Shown here one piece after another: positions 28,064-37,904 of a DNA stretch of 64,000 nucleotides. This DNA is from Avibacterium sp. 20-132 (GTDB lineage Bacteria; Pseudomonadota; Gammaproteobacteria; Enterobacterales; Pasteurellaceae): the NCBI RefSeq assembly GCF_023611925.1, contig NZ_CP091456.1, positions 248,001 to 312,000 of the forward strand, given 5' to 3'. Under the pieces are notes generated by a model that worked only from the letters and a program-made list of their open reading frames with translations, did not search any database and was not told where the DNA came from. Both the position numbers and the translations under genes were made by a program. Each line of letters begins with the position of its first letter. Positions within the stretch are counted from its first letter, which is position 1.

Positions 28064-29431
28064 CTAATCGTCTGCATCTTGATGTGCAATGCTTAAACGT
28101 TCAAAATAGCTTCTTGTTTCGTCAAGTACGACTTTGCGTAAACCAATTAACGCAATAAGATTTGGGAATGCCATTAGTCCGTTTACAATATCTGCCAAAA
28201 TCCAAATGGTTTCAAGATGAATAAACGCCCCACAAGCCACCATAATAATAAAGATAAAACGGTACGCTTTTACCCCTTTAACACCAGCAAGATACACAAA
28301 ACAACGCTCACCATAATAACACCAGCCTAAAATCGTGGTGAATGCAAAGAATAATAATCCAAGGGTTACAATCGTGCCACCTGCTGCTGTTCCCAGACCT
28401 TCCGAAAAGGCAAGATTGGTTACTGCCGCACCGGCTTCTGGTGATTGCCAAGCACCTGTTAGCACAATGACAATGCCCGTCATCGTACAAACGATAAGGG
28501 TATCTAAGAATGTTCCCGTCATTGAAATCAAACCTTGACGCGCAGGTTCTTTGGTTTGTGCCGCAGCGGCTGCAATTGGCGCACTTCCTAAGCCTGATTC
28601 ATTTGAGAAAATGCCTCGTGCCACACCCGATTGAATCGCTTTCATTACGGTATAGCCTAATGCTCCCCCTAAGGCGGATTGTGGATTGAACGCACTTTCA
28701 ATAATTAATCCTACTGCGGTAGGGACTTGCTGCCAGTTCAAGGTGATAATGACGATAGAAATCGCGACATAAAGCACGGCCATAAAAGGCACAATGATGG
28801 CCGCCACAGAAGAAATGCGTTTAATGCCGCCTAAAATGATCGCGGCAACCAATAACGTGATAATTGGCGCCATTATTTCCACAGGAATATGAAAGCTATT
28901 CTGCATTGCGTGCGTAATGGCTTGCACCTGCGGAAACGTCCCAATACCGAAAAAGGCCACCAAAATACCACAAATTGCAAACATTTTTGCAAGCCATTTT
29001 ATACCTAGACCACGTTCAATGTAGTACATCGGGCCACCGGCAACAAAACCACGTTTATCAATAATGCGATATTTCACCGCCAGTAAACATTCGGCGTATT
29101 TCGTTGCCATACCAAACAATGCCACTAACCACATCCAAAAAATTGCGCCGGGACCACCAGCCTGCACGGCAGTTGCTACCCCAACAATATTTCCCGTTCC
29201 AATGGTAGCCGCTAATGCCGTACTTAAAGCTGCGAAGGCGGAAACATCACCTTTTCCTTTTTGCGCCCCTTTTTCACGTTTAAATAAATAACTTAACGCT
29301 CTCGGCAATTGAAAGACTTGAATAAACCCTAAGCGAAAGGTGAAATAAAGCCCTACGCCAGACAATAAAATTAATAAGGGCGGTCCCCAAATAAAGGCGT
29401 TAATTGATGATAATAATTGTGTCATTGACAT
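28064..29431 (-). CDS. Sodium:alanine/glycine symporter (AGCS family)
   Basis: The 455-residue inner-membrane protein has about eleven hydrophobic segments. It carries the AGCS signatures GTGNIVGVATAVQAGGPGAIFWMW and FSNESGLGSAPIAAAAA. Family members take up alanine or glycine with sodium. Start at 29431 is supported by GAGGAA seven bases upstream. A tandem glycine riboswitch in the leader implies regulation by glycine, so glycine is a likely substrate. The gene is flanked by its own terminator. Confidence 0.9.
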   Translation of the reverse strand: MSMTQLLSSINAFIWGPPLLILLSGVGLYFTFRLGFIQVFQLPRALSYLFKREKGAQKGKGDVSAFAALSTALAATIGTGNIVGVATAVQAGGPGAIFWMWLVALFGMATKYAECLLAVKYRIIDKRGFVAGGPMYYIERGLGIKWLAKMFAICGILVAFFGIGTFPQVQAITHAMQNSFHIPVEIMAPIITLLVAAIILGGIKRISSVAAIIVPFMAVLYVAISIVIITLNWQQVPTAVGLIIESAFNPQSALGGALGYTVMKAIQSGVARGIFSNESGLGSAPIAAAAAQTKEPARQGLISMTGTFLDTLIVCTMTGIVIVLTGAWQSPEAGAAVTNLAFSEGLGTAAGGTIVTLGLLFFAFTTILGWCYYGERCFVYLAGVKGVKAYRFIFIIMVACGAFIHLETIWILADIVNGLMAFPNLIALIGLRKVVLDETRSYFERLSIAHQDADD

Positions 29432-29440
29432 TGAATGTTC

Positions 29441-29470
29441 CTCGTAAAAAAATTGCGGTTTACAAGGAGG
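29441..29470 (-). promoter_or_regulatory. Possible Shine-Dalgarno-masking hairpin of the symporter leader
   Basis: In the minus-strand RNA CCUC (29467-29470) and GUAA (29460-29463) can pair with UUAC (29445-29448) and GAGG (29441-29444). The last of these is the ribosome-binding site. It could be the expression platform of the glycine riboswitch. A weaker hairpin before a T-run lies between the two elements, so transcription control is not excluded. Confidence 0.4.
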
Positions 29471-29532
29471 CGAAAAGAGTTTGGCGAATAGAAAAAAGAC
29501 AACACAAAGCCTTGCGTTATATCACCTGAAAT

Positions 29533-29736
29533 AATCTCTTGCCCCTGTCCTTTTGCCTGAGCGTTTGAAAAACGATGAAAATTTACACCGCTCTTTTGCG
29601 CCTTCGGCGTCCATTTGCCTATGCAATGGATCTCTCCAAGGGTTCGTCCAGTAACAGTCCTCGCTAACTTAATAGCACCTGAAAGATTTTTCCTCGTCGG
29701 TGCAGGGTTAATTCCCTACTCTCCAGCTACCTTCGT
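29533..29736 (-). ncRNA. Tandem glycine riboswitch
   Basis: Two aptamers are visible on the minus strand. The first has GGAGAG (about 29720), then CACCGACGAGGAAAAAUC and UUUCAGGUGC. The second has GGAGAG at about 29634, then GCCGAAGGCGCAAAAGAGC and GCUCAGGCAAAAGGACAGG. These are the conserved blocks of the glycine riboswitch. A short linker joins the aptamers. The element lies upstream of an AGCS symporter gene, a known context for this class. Confidence 0.92.
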
Positions 29737-29747
29737 CCGAACATACT

Positions 29748-29777
29748 TTTATAAAAAAGTGCGGTGGATTTTAACAA
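29748..29777 (-). promoter_or_regulatory. Candidate promoter for the glycine riboswitch transcript
   Basis: On the minus strand TTGTTA (29772-29777) and TATAAA (29748-29753) are 18 bases apart, just upstream of the first aptamer. An uptake sequence lies in the spacer. Confidence 0.45.
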
Positions 29778-29833
29778 GATAATTTTCATTTCTCAATCCC
29801 TTTACGAGAATTGACGGCAATGTATAGAAAATG

Positions 29834-29868
29834 GTAGTAATGCTGTTTTAATAAAACACTATTACTAC
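29834..29868. repeat. AT-rich near-perfect palindrome
   Basis: GTAGTAAT and TGTTTTA on the left pair with TAAAACA and ATTACTAC on the right, interrupted by one two-base mismatch and a one-base centre. It lies 45 bases after the stop of the small acetyltransferase gene. It may be a weak terminator or a protein-binding site. Confidence 0.5.
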
Positions 29869-29913
29869 GCAAAATAGATGAATTTCCAGTGAAAATTTGG
29901 AGAGGGTAAGGAA

Positions 29914-30180
29914 TTAACGGGTTTCACGCAGCCATTTTCTTTCGATATAGCTACAACTTGGTACTAAATTTAATTGATGTTCTCGCACAAATTGCACTAA
30001 CGCTTGATAAAGTTTATCTGCCACCCCTTGCCCACGTAAACGCTCCGATACATACGTGTGATTGGCATTAATGCTATGGGCATCAATAAAGTAATAAGTG
30101 AGTTTTGCCACTTTCTGCCCTTGATCATCAAGCACAAAAAACTCGCCATCTTGTTCATTTTGTTGATGTTGAATATTCAT
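29914..30180 (-). CDS. Small GNAT-type N-acetyltransferase
   Basis: The 88-residue protein resembles the short YjdJ/GNAT domain proteins. It has VAKLTYYF, HTYVSERLRGQGVADKLYQALVQF and PSCSYI, the last being typical of this small branch. The RGQGVA segment matches the acetyl-CoA-binding R/QxxGxG/A motif. The substrate is unknown. It follows yacG by 28 bases and may be cotranscribed with it. Confidence 0.8.
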   Translation of the reverse strand: MNIQHQQNEQDGEFFVLDDQGQKVAKLTYYFIDAHSINANHTYVSERLRGQGVADKLYQALVQFVREHQLNLVPSCSYIERKWLRETR

Positions 30181-30208
30181 TTTTTTCCTTATTTGCTATA
30201 TTTTTTAA

Positions 30209-31040
<832 letters not shown>

Positions 31041-31081
31041 CTACCTTTGTCTTATTTTGCTTAAATCATACGCGCTCTTGT

Positions 31082-31771
31082 TTACTGAAGCAATAAGAGG
31101 CTGAATGCCGAAAGACTTAAAAAAGGCGCAAAAGGAATTTGTTGATAATCACGCTTACGTAATTTTTGTATGCTACAAAAAAGAAGCCCATAAAAAGAAG
31201 CAAGAAAAACAAAGTGGGGCAATTGTGGTAAGGCTATTCCCGCTCCAAGCGCAAAAGCAAGCCAAGCATCGCCTTCGCCTAACATTGTTTTATGCAACAT
31301 TATTTGGCTTATGCCACAAATTCCATAAAAAATAAGCAAAATTATCACCGCACTTGTTAAACCTTGCGCTAACGATACAGATACAATTTGCCAATGTACG
31401 CCTAGCAAGCTCCATAAGAACAGCCAAATACATAACAACGGAGAAATTAATCGGTAAAGCCAATCAATAATACTGATTAAAATAACAAAACTGAGCCAAA
31501 TTGCCCACCATAATGCGATATAAGGATCAGTATTTAGCTTGCAACACAATACAAATAGTCCCGCAAAGGCAAAAATATAATACAAAAAACCACCGCACTT
31601 TTTATTTTGCCACAAGGAATGTGGCATAGGCATTTCTTTTTGCTGTGGTTGGAAAAGTGTACAATAATCGTGCCACACGCTTTGCTTTAATCGTTGAGCA
31701 AATGTAGCAACAAATATAAAAATCAGTAGCCCCACTAATCCACCAAACAAAAATGTCGCAACATCTATCAT
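31082..31771 (-). CDS. pilD: Type 4 prepilin peptidase PilD (short form)
   Basis: PilD cleaves prepilin leader peptides in the inner membrane for type IV pili and DNA uptake. The 229-residue protein has several membrane segments. Its two catalytic aspartates can be placed at Asp103 (SIIDWLYRLIS) and Asp168 (GEGDAWLA). The cytoplasmic cysteine tetrad of classical PilD, linked to the methylase domain, is not visible, so N-methylation may be lost. It overlaps pilC by an ATGA junction. Confidence 0.87.
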   Translation of the reverse strand: MIDVATFLFGGLVGLLIFIFVATFAQRLKQSVWHDYCTLFQPQQKEMPMPHSLWQNKKCGGFLYYIFAFAGLFVLCCKLNTDPYIALWWAIWLSFVILISIIDWLYRLISPLLCIWLFLWSLLGVHWQIVSVSLAQGLTSAVIILLIFYGICGISQIMLHKTMLGEGDAWLAFALGAGIALPQLPHFVFLASFYGLLFCSIQKLRKRDYQQIPFAPFLSLSAFSLLLLQ

Positions 31772-32982
31772 TGAATCATTGATCCCATATTGAAAATTGG
31801 TAAATACATTCCGAGTAAAACAGCCCCGATCAGGCCACCAATAATCAGCATCAAAAGTGGTTCAAGCAATTGAGAGAGGAGATCCACTTGGTGATTGAGA
31901 TCTTGCTGATATTTATCAGCAATATGTTGTAGCATTTGGGCGACCTGTCCGCTTTCTTCACCAATTTTTAGCATTTGTTGCGCAGTCATTGGAAAAAAAT
32001 CACTGGCTACGCTGTCAGAAAGTTTATAGCCCTGATTAAGCCAATATAACGCCGTTTCTACGGCTTGATTTAACACCTGATCTGCCACATCATTTTTTTC
32101 TACTTGCCAACTTTGCCGTTTTGGCAAAAAAGATTGTAGTGCCACATTTAACGGCACACCGGAACGCAACATTAACGCAAGCGCTTGACTAAAGCGAATC
32201 AGGCGCGCTAATTGCGTGATCTTGCCTAAAATTGGCATTTTACTGAGACATTGATTTTTCCATTTGATCAACATTGACGAGTGTTTTAAACGAAAACGAA
32301 TAAAGACCAAAGTAAGTATAAACAAACAACCTAGCTGCCAAAAGTGTTGTTGTAGCCCTTCTGAAAGATGCAATAAAAACGCGGTAAATACAGGCAAACT
32401 GGCACTATTATTCGCGTACATCTCGGCAAATTGTGGCACGATAAAAATTAGCAGTAACAACGTTAAAAGCAGGGAAATACCTAGCACCAGCATTGGGTAA
32501 AGTAAAATTTTTTGGATTTTTCGTTGCAAAATTAAAGAGCGCTGACGATGTTGGGCGATTTGCTCGCACACCTGTGCGAGCTTGCCTGTCATTTCGCCAA
32601 CTTGAATGAGTTGCTGTTCTTGCTGTGAAAAATATTTTCCTTGTTTTTCAATCCCTTGTGAAAAACTTAATCCACTTTCAAGATCATTAATCAATTGCCC
32701 AAGCCAAAGATTTAAGGAAATGACCGTACAATTCTGTGCTAATAACTGCAAACTTTGCTTCATCGGCACAGCAGATTTTAGCAATAATGCGAGCTGGTTA
32801 ATCAATTCATATAACTCATTTGCTTTTGGCTTGCGCGGCAATTGCCAGTTGCGCTGCAATTTGATATTTTGCAACTGGCGTTGAAACAAAGCTTGTCGTG
32901 CCATTTCAACATTCTCAGCCACGATCATTCCTTGTTGTTTTTGTTGTAAAAAATTATAGGCTTGCCAATTAAACAGTTTCAT
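31768..32982 (-). CDS. pilC: Type IV pilus inner-membrane platform protein PilC
   Basis: PilC (HofC) is the inner-membrane core of the type IV pilus machine used for DNA uptake in Haemophilus. The 404-residue protein has the two duplicated T2SF domains (about 55-180 and 255-385), each followed by membrane segments. KIGEESGQVAQML and VGEMTGKLAQVCEQI are typical. The frame opens at 32997, but the ATG at 32982 has a strong GAAGGA site and matches the family start MKLFNW. No pilA or pilB lies upstream. Confidence 0.9.
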   Translation of the reverse strand: MKLFNWQAYNFLQQKQQGMIVAENVEMARQALFQRQLQNIKLQRNWQLPRKPKANELYELINQLALLLKSAVPMKQSLQLLAQNCTVISLNLWLGQLINDLESGLSFSQGIEKQGKYFSQQEQQLIQVGEMTGKLAQVCEQIAQHRQRSLILQRKIQKILLYPMLVLGISLLLTLLLLIFIVPQFAEMYANNSASLPVFTAFLLHLSEGLQQHFWQLGCLFILTLVFIRFRLKHSSMLIKWKNQCLSKMPILGKITQLARLIRFSQALALMLRSGVPLNVALQSFLPKRQSWQVEKNDVADQVLNQAVETALYWLNQGYKLSDSVASDFFPMTAQQMLKIGEESGQVAQMLQHIADKYQQDLNHQVDLLSQLLEPLLMLIIGGLIGAVLLGMYLPIFNMGSMIQ

Positions 32983-33055
32983 TATTCCTTCGTTCATTTA
33001 TCCGCAGTCGCTATGTTTAGCCTATCCCAAAAAATCCACAAAAAAACCACCGCAC

Positions 33056-33087
33056 TTTATTTTTACGATCAAGATCGCAAAAATAAA
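33056..33087 (-). promoter_or_regulatory. CRP-S (competence, Sxy-dependent) site upstream of pilC
   Basis: The palindrome has half-sites TACGA and TCGCA around TCAAGA within long A/T arms (TTTATTTTT and AAAAATAAA). It is one base away from the CRP-S consensus TGCGA-N6-TCGCA. It is centred about 90 bases upstream of the pilC start. Confidence 0.7.
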
Positions 33088-33282
33088 TAGTCATCTTGCA
33101 TATTAAAAATATTCTGCTACTTTATTGAGCATTTTTTGTTGAAAAAATTCAATAAGATAAGAATTTATAAAATTTCACTCCAAAAAGTATTGAAATAATT
33201 CATCAAAAAAAGTGTGTTTTTTAACCACATAATAAAAAAGATGAGATGAATCACAATTTTTATTTAATACAGTGCAAAATCC

Positions 33283-33298
33283 GTGATCTTCATCACAT
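33283..33298 (+). promoter_or_regulatory. CRP site of the mannose PTS operon
   Basis: CGTGA-TCTTCA-TCACA matches the classical CRP consensus in nine of ten half-site positions. A -10 TAGAAT follows at 33319-33324. That puts the site centre near -41, a class II arrangement. Confidence 0.7.
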
Positions 33299-33377
33299 TA
33301 TTTTGGAGCATTTTAGTTTAGAATGCGCGCCTAATTTTATAGTACTTAAACCATAACCACTTGTATAAGGAGTCCTT

Positions 33378-34361
33378 ATGGCTATTGCGATCATCATCGC
33401 AACACACGGCGTAGCGGCAGAACAACTGCTCAAAACGACCGAAATGTTGATTGGTGAACAAGAAAATGTTGCCACAATTGATTTTGTTCCCGGCGAAAAT
33501 GCAGAAACGATTATGGCAAAATATCAGGAAAAACTCAGCACAACGCTTGCGCATTGTGATGAAGTGTTATTCCTTGTCGATACTTGGGGTGGTAGTCCGT
33601 TTAATGCGGCAAACCGAGTATCAGAAGGAAAAGACAATATGGATATTGTTACTGGGGTAAACGTGCCAATGTTGGTAGAAACCTTTATGGCTCGCGATGA
33701 TGGCCCTAGTTTGCAAGAATTGGTGGCAATCGCCTTAGAAACAGGACGAACCGGTGTCCGTGCCTTAAGATATGTGGAAGAAGAGCCAGAGCAAGCGCCA
33801 CAAGCCGTTGCTCAAGCCGCACCTGCATCAAGCCAACCAGAAGTCGTAACGCCAAATAAAGAGGGACATCTCGTTATTGGGCTTGCGCGTATTGATGACC
33901 GATTAATTCACGGTCAAGTTGCCACTCGCTGGACAAAAGAAAGCAAGGTTTCTCGCATTGTTGTCGTCAATGACGATGTAGCAAAAGATAGCGTTCGTGC
34001 CACAATGCTGAAAAGCGTTGCCCCTCCCGGGGTAACAGCACACGTTGTAGGCGTAGAAAAAATGATCCGCGTTTATAATAACCCAGAATATGCTGGCGAG
34101 CGTATGATGCTGTTATTTACTAATCCAACCGATGTGCTAAAACTGCTTGAAGCAGGATTTGATATGAAATCGATCAATATTGGCGGTATGGCATACAAAG
34201 ATGGTAAAAAAATGATTACCAGTGCCGTATCCGTTGATGATAAAGATATTGACGCATTCAAAGCCATTGACGCAATGGGTGTGGAACTTGATGTGCGTAA
34301 AGTATCAAATGATAGCCGTCAATATATGATGGATTTATTAAAGAAAAACAATCTTGTATAA
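33378..34361 (+). CDS. manX: Mannose PTS EIIAB component
   Basis: The cytoplasmic EIIA and EIIB domains are joined by an Ala/Pro/Gln-rich linker (about 135-158). The EIIA phosphorylation site is His10 in ATHGVAAE. The EIIB site is His178 in DDRLIHGQVATRW. At 327 residues it matches E. coli ManX. The operon manXYZ-yobD-manA imports mannose and related sugars as 6-phosphates and converts mannose-6-phosphate. A CRP site and promoter precede it. Confidence 0.96.
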   Translation: MAIAIIIATHGVAAEQLLKTTEMLIGEQENVATIDFVPGENAETIMAKYQEKLSTTLAHCDEVLFLVDTWGGSPFNAANRVSEGKDNMDIVTGVNVPMLVETFMARDDGPSLQELVAIALETGRTGVRALRYVEEEPEQAPQAVAQAAPASSQPEVVTPNKEGHLVIGLARIDDRLIHGQVATRWTKESKVSRIVVVNDDVAKDSVRATMLKSVAPPGVTAHVVGVEKMIRVYNNPEYAGERMMLLFTNPTDVLKLLEAGFDMKSINIGGMAYKDGKKMITSAVSVDDKDIDAFKAIDAMGVELDVRKVSNDSRQYMMDLLKKNNLV

Positions 34362-34373
34362 GGGATGACTATA

Positions 34374-35177
34374 ATGGAAATTTCAACACTACAAATTATT
34401 CTTGTCTTTATTGTTGCCTGTATTTCAGGTATGGGATCAATCCTTGATGAATTCCAAACTCACCGCCCATTAATTGCTTGTACGCTTGTTGGTTTAGTCC
34501 TCGGTGATATTAAAACAGGGATTATCGTTGGTGGTTCGTTAGAATTACTCGCTCTGGGTTGGATGAATATTGGTGCAGCACTTGCGCCAGATGCCGCCCT
34601 TGCTTCCGTCGTTTCTACGATCCTTGTGATTGTTGGCGGTCAAGAAATTACCACCGCAATTGCCTTGGCTATCCCACTTGCAGCCGCAGGTCAAGTGCTA
34701 ACTTATGTTGTGCGTGCAATCACCGTTGGTTTCCAACACGCTGCCGATAAATCCATTGAAGATGGTAATTTAAACCGCTTAGACTGGATTCATTGCAGTG
34801 CCTTAATTTTACAAGCAATGCGTATCGCTATTCCAGCCTTGATTGTTGCCTTAACCGCAGGAACAGACGCTGTACAATCAATGCTAAATGCGATTCCAGC
34901 AGTAGTTACAACAGGTCTAAAAATTGCCGGTGGAATTATCGCCGTGGTAGGTTATGCAATGGTGATTAATATGATGCGTGCAGGGCATTTAATGCCATTT
35001 TTCTACGCAGGTTTTGTGGTTGCCGCCTTTACGAATTTTAACCTTGTTGCCTTAGGTGTGCTAGGTGCAATTATGGCAGCACTTTATATCCAACTTCACC
35101 CAAAATACAACCAAAGTAAACAAGTGGTGCAAGTGGTTTCTAATGGTAACAATGATCTTGATAACAGATTAGATTAA
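34374..35177 (+). CDS. manY: Mannose PTS EIIC component
   Basis: This is the sugar-translocating membrane subunit. The 267-residue protein begins MEISTLQIILVFIVACISGMGS. It contains the family block GGSLELLALGWMNIGAALAPDAALAS and ends with NNDLDNRLD as in E. coli. The frame also has an ATG at 34365, but AGGGA sits correctly for the ATG at 34374. Confidence 0.95.
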   Translation: MEISTLQIILVFIVACISGMGSILDEFQTHRPLIACTLVGLVLGDIKTGIIVGGSLELLALGWMNIGAALAPDAALASVVSTILVIVGGQEITTAIALAIPLAAAGQVLTYVVRAITVGFQHAADKSIEDGNLNRLDWIHCSALILQAMRIAIPALIVALTAGTDAVQSMLNAIPAVVTTGLKIAGGIIAVVGYAMVINMMRAGHLMPFFYAGFVVAAFTNFNLVALGVLGAIMAALYIQLHPKYNQSKQVVQVVSNGNNDLDNRLD

Positions 35178-35190
35178 TGGGGTAAGAAAA

Positions 35191-36027
35191 ATGACAATAG
35201 AAATGAAAAAAGTAACCCAAAGTGATTTAAATAAAGTCGTAATGCGTTCTAACCTTTTCCAAGGCTCTTGGAACTTTGAACGTATGCAAGCGCTCGGTTT
35301 TGCTTATTCAATGGTTCCCGTGATTAAACGCTTATACCCTGATGCGAATTCACAAGAACGTAAAGATGCAATCAAACGCCATTTAGAATTTTTCAATACT
35401 CAACCCTTTGTTGCTGCACCTGTTCTTGGTGTAACCATTGCGATGGAAGAAGAGCGAGCCAATGGGAAAGAAATTGATGATGCGGCAATCAACGGGATTA
35501 AAGTAGGGCTAATGGGGCCTCTAGCTGGTGTGGGTGATCCGATTTTCTGGGGAACAGCACGCCCTGTATTTGCTGCACTCGGCGCAGGTTTAGCACTAAG
35601 TGGAAGCATTCTTGGCCCATTATTATTCTTCTTTTTATTTAACCTTGTACGTTTAGCAACCCGCTATTACGGTGTGGTTTATGGCTATAAGAAAGGGCTT
35701 GATGTTGTACAAGATATGAGTGGCGGATTATTGCAAAAACTGACCGAAGGTGCATCTATTCTCGGTCTCTTTATAATGGGGGCGTTGGTACAAAAATGGA
35801 CAAGCATTAATGTACCTCTGGTGGTTTCTACCATTGAAAAACAAGATGGTACGATTGAGGTTACCACCGTGCAATCTATCCTCGATAGCTTGATGCCGGG
35901 TTTACTGCCATTGCTATTTACCTTTGCTTGTATGTGGCTATTACGCAATCGTGTCAATGCGTTATGGATTATCGTGGGTATTTTTGTCATCGGTATCATC
36001 GGTGCAGCAACAGGTATTCTCGCTTAA
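35191..36027 (+). CDS. manZ: Mannose PTS EIID component
   Basis: EIID partners EIIC in mannose-family permeases. The 278-residue protein has SNLFQGSWNFERMQALGFAY, the GLMGPLAGVGDPIFWGT block and a hydrophobic C-terminal third. It starts 13 bases after manY. Confidence 0.95.
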   Translation: MTIEMKKVTQSDLNKVVMRSNLFQGSWNFERMQALGFAYSMVPVIKRLYPDANSQERKDAIKRHLEFFNTQPFVAAPVLGVTIAMEEERANGKEIDDAAINGIKVGLMGPLAGVGDPIFWGTARPVFAALGAGLALSGSILGPLLFFFLFNLVRLATRYYGVVYGYKKGLDVVQDMSGGLLQKLTEGASILGLFIMGALVQKWTSINVPLVVSTIEKQDGTIEVTTVQSILDSLMPGLLPLLFTFACMWLLRNRVNALWIIVGIFVIGIIGAATGILA

Positions 36028-36059
36028 TCGTTACTTAAAGACAGAATAATGATAAAATT

Positions 36060-36096
36060 AAACTCTCCTCGAACTTTCGTGGAGAGTTTATTTTTT
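36060..36096 (+). terminator. Terminator after manXYZ
   Basis: AAACTCTCC (36060-36068) pairs with GGAGAGTTT (36081-36089), followed by a run of T. It may be partial, since related genes follow in the same direction. Confidence 0.7.
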
Positions 36097-36121
36097 ACAT
36101 AATCAGAATACGGACGTTGTT

Positions 36122-36664
36122 ATGATCAATACCGCTTTATTAGTCTTTATCATTCTTTATTTTTTATATGCTTTCTACGATCAATTCCTTATGGAAAAAC
36201 GCTTTGGTGAAACGGTCTTAAATGTGCGTTTACGTCGTAAATCAAAAATTGAAGGCATTATTATGCTTGCGCTAGTTGGTATCGCGATTTATCAAGCCTT
36301 ACCACAAGGCATTGAACCTTACACAATGTTTTTATTGGTAATGTTTGGCATTTTAATGATTTATCATTTCTTTATCCGCTACCCTGTCTTTATTTTGAAA
36401 AAAGAAGGCTTTTTCTTAAATAATCTTTATTTGCAATATGCTTACATTAATACCATTAATATTGGTGAAAATGGTTTCTTGCAGTTAGTGCTAAAAAATG
36501 GAAAAGCGGTATCTTTAGCCGCACAAAATCCTAAAGATGTGGAAAAAATTTTGCAATATCTCACTGATAGCGGACGCATTTCACAAGCTCAAAATGCTGT
36601 AGAGCAAGCAAAACAAAAATCTACCGCACACCACAGCGAAAAACAAAATAAAAAAGGAAAATAA
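36122..36664 (+). CDS. DUF986 inner-membrane protein (YobD family)
   Basis: The 180-residue protein has three hydrophobic segments near the N-terminal half, a MEKRFGETVLNVRLRRKSK loop and a charged C-terminal tail. DUF986/YobD genes follow manXYZ in E. coli as well, so a link to mannose PTS function is likely. The biochemical role is unknown. The stop is two bases before manA. Confidence 0.85.
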   Translation: MINTALLVFIILYFLYAFYDQFLMEKRFGETVLNVRLRRKSKIEGIIMLALVGIAIYQALPQGIEPYTMFLLVMFGILMIYHFFIRYPVFILKKEGFFLNNLYLQYAYINTINIGENGFLQLVLKNGKAVSLAAQNPKDVEKILQYLTDSGRISQAQNAVEQAKQKSTAHHSEKQNKKGK

Positions 36665-36666
36665 CT

Positions 36667-37875
36667 ATGCTTTACCCATTAAACGGCAAGCTTCAACATT
36701 ATGTTTGGGGCGGACAGCAATTTTTACCAGAATTTCTGGGCATTCCTGCGCAAAAAAATCAATATTACGCCGAATGGTGGTTAGGCGATCACAATTCTGC
36801 GCCATCGCTCATTGAAGAAAATGGTACATCACAACCATTAAACGCATTTTTAGCCAAAAATCCCACCGCACTTGGGGAAGCAAGCCAAGCTCAATTTGGT
36901 CGCAGCTTACCTTATTTACTCAAAATTTTAGATGTAAAACAGCCCCTCTCAATTCAGCTTCACCCAACAAAAGCACAAGCAGAAGCGGGTTTTGCTAAAG
37001 AAAATGCCCTCGGTATTGCACTTAATGATCCAACGCGAACTTATAAAGATAATAATCATAAGCCGGAAATGATGATCGCGCTGTCCAATTTTTGGCTCTT
37101 ACACGGCTTCAAAACCAAGCAAGCAATTATCAAAACACTACAAGCTCGCCCGTCTCTTGTACCGCTTGCTGAAAAACTTGCACAACAATCTTTAGCGGAT
37201 TTTTATGCTGATCTGATGCAAGCAGAGCAACAAGCACTCGCTATGTGGCTTAATCCGATTATTCAAGCTAATCAAACGGCTTATTCACAACAGCAACTTA
37301 GCCTTGATAATCCTGATTATTGGGTACTTTACACGATGGAAGCGATGCAAATTCCACCTGAAAAACTTGATGTAGGACTGATTTGCTTCTACTTATTTAA
37401 TATTGTCGAAGTAAAAAAAGGTGAAGGTATTTTCCAAGATGCGGGGATTCCACACGCCTATTTACGCGGTCAAAATATTGAATTAATGGCTTGCTCCGAC
37501 AATGTTATTCGTGGTGGTTTAACCCCAAAACACGTTGATATTGCTGAATTGTTGAAAGTTATTGACTACCGAGAAGTCATACCGCAAATTATCCCTATTG
37601 CACCAAAAAATGAGCCAGTTTTTACTTACCAAACACCCGCAAAAGACTTTGCCCTCACTCAAGTGAGCTATCAACAAGGTGAACAACATCGTTTACATTC
37701 ACAAAGTGCAGAAATTTTATTAGTAATGCGTGGCGAATTAAAAATTAGCGAAAATTCCACCGCACTTCACTTAAAACAAGGTCAATCCACCTTTATCAGC
37801 GCAAACTCAGAATATTCAATAACAGGAATTGAAGAGGGCTACGCTGTGATTGCGAGGTTACCAACACAATTATAA
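36667..37875 (+). CDS. manA: Mannose-6-phosphate isomerase, class I
   Basis: This zinc enzyme interconverts mannose-6-phosphate and fructose-6-phosphate, linking the PTS upstream to glycolysis. The 402-residue cupin protein shows QHYVWGG, AEWWLGDH, the zinc-ligand region QPLSIQLHPTKAQAE and KPEMMIAL. The late block is IPHAYLRGQNIELMACSDNVIRGG. It is the last gene of the mannose cluster. Confidence 0.95.
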   Translation: MLYPLNGKLQHYVWGGQQFLPEFLGIPAQKNQYYAEWWLGDHNSAPSLIEENGTSQPLNAFLAKNPTALGEASQAQFGRSLPYLLKILDVKQPLSIQLHPTKAQAEAGFAKENALGIALNDPTRTYKDNNHKPEMMIALSNFWLLHGFKTKQAIIKTLQARPSLVPLAEKLAQQSLADFYADLMQAEQQALAMWLNPIIQANQTAYSQQQLSLDNPDYWVLYTMEAMQIPPEKLDVGLICFYLFNIVEVKKGEGIFQDAGIPHAYLRGQNIELMACSDNVIRGGLTPKHVDIAELLKVIDYREVIPQIIPIAPKNEPVFTYQTPAKDFALTQVSYQQGEQHRLHSQSAEILLVMRGELKISENSTALHLKQGQSTFISANSEYSITGIEEGYAVIARLPTQL

Positions 37876-37904
37876 CGCTCCTTACATAGCTATCACATCA
37901 AGAA

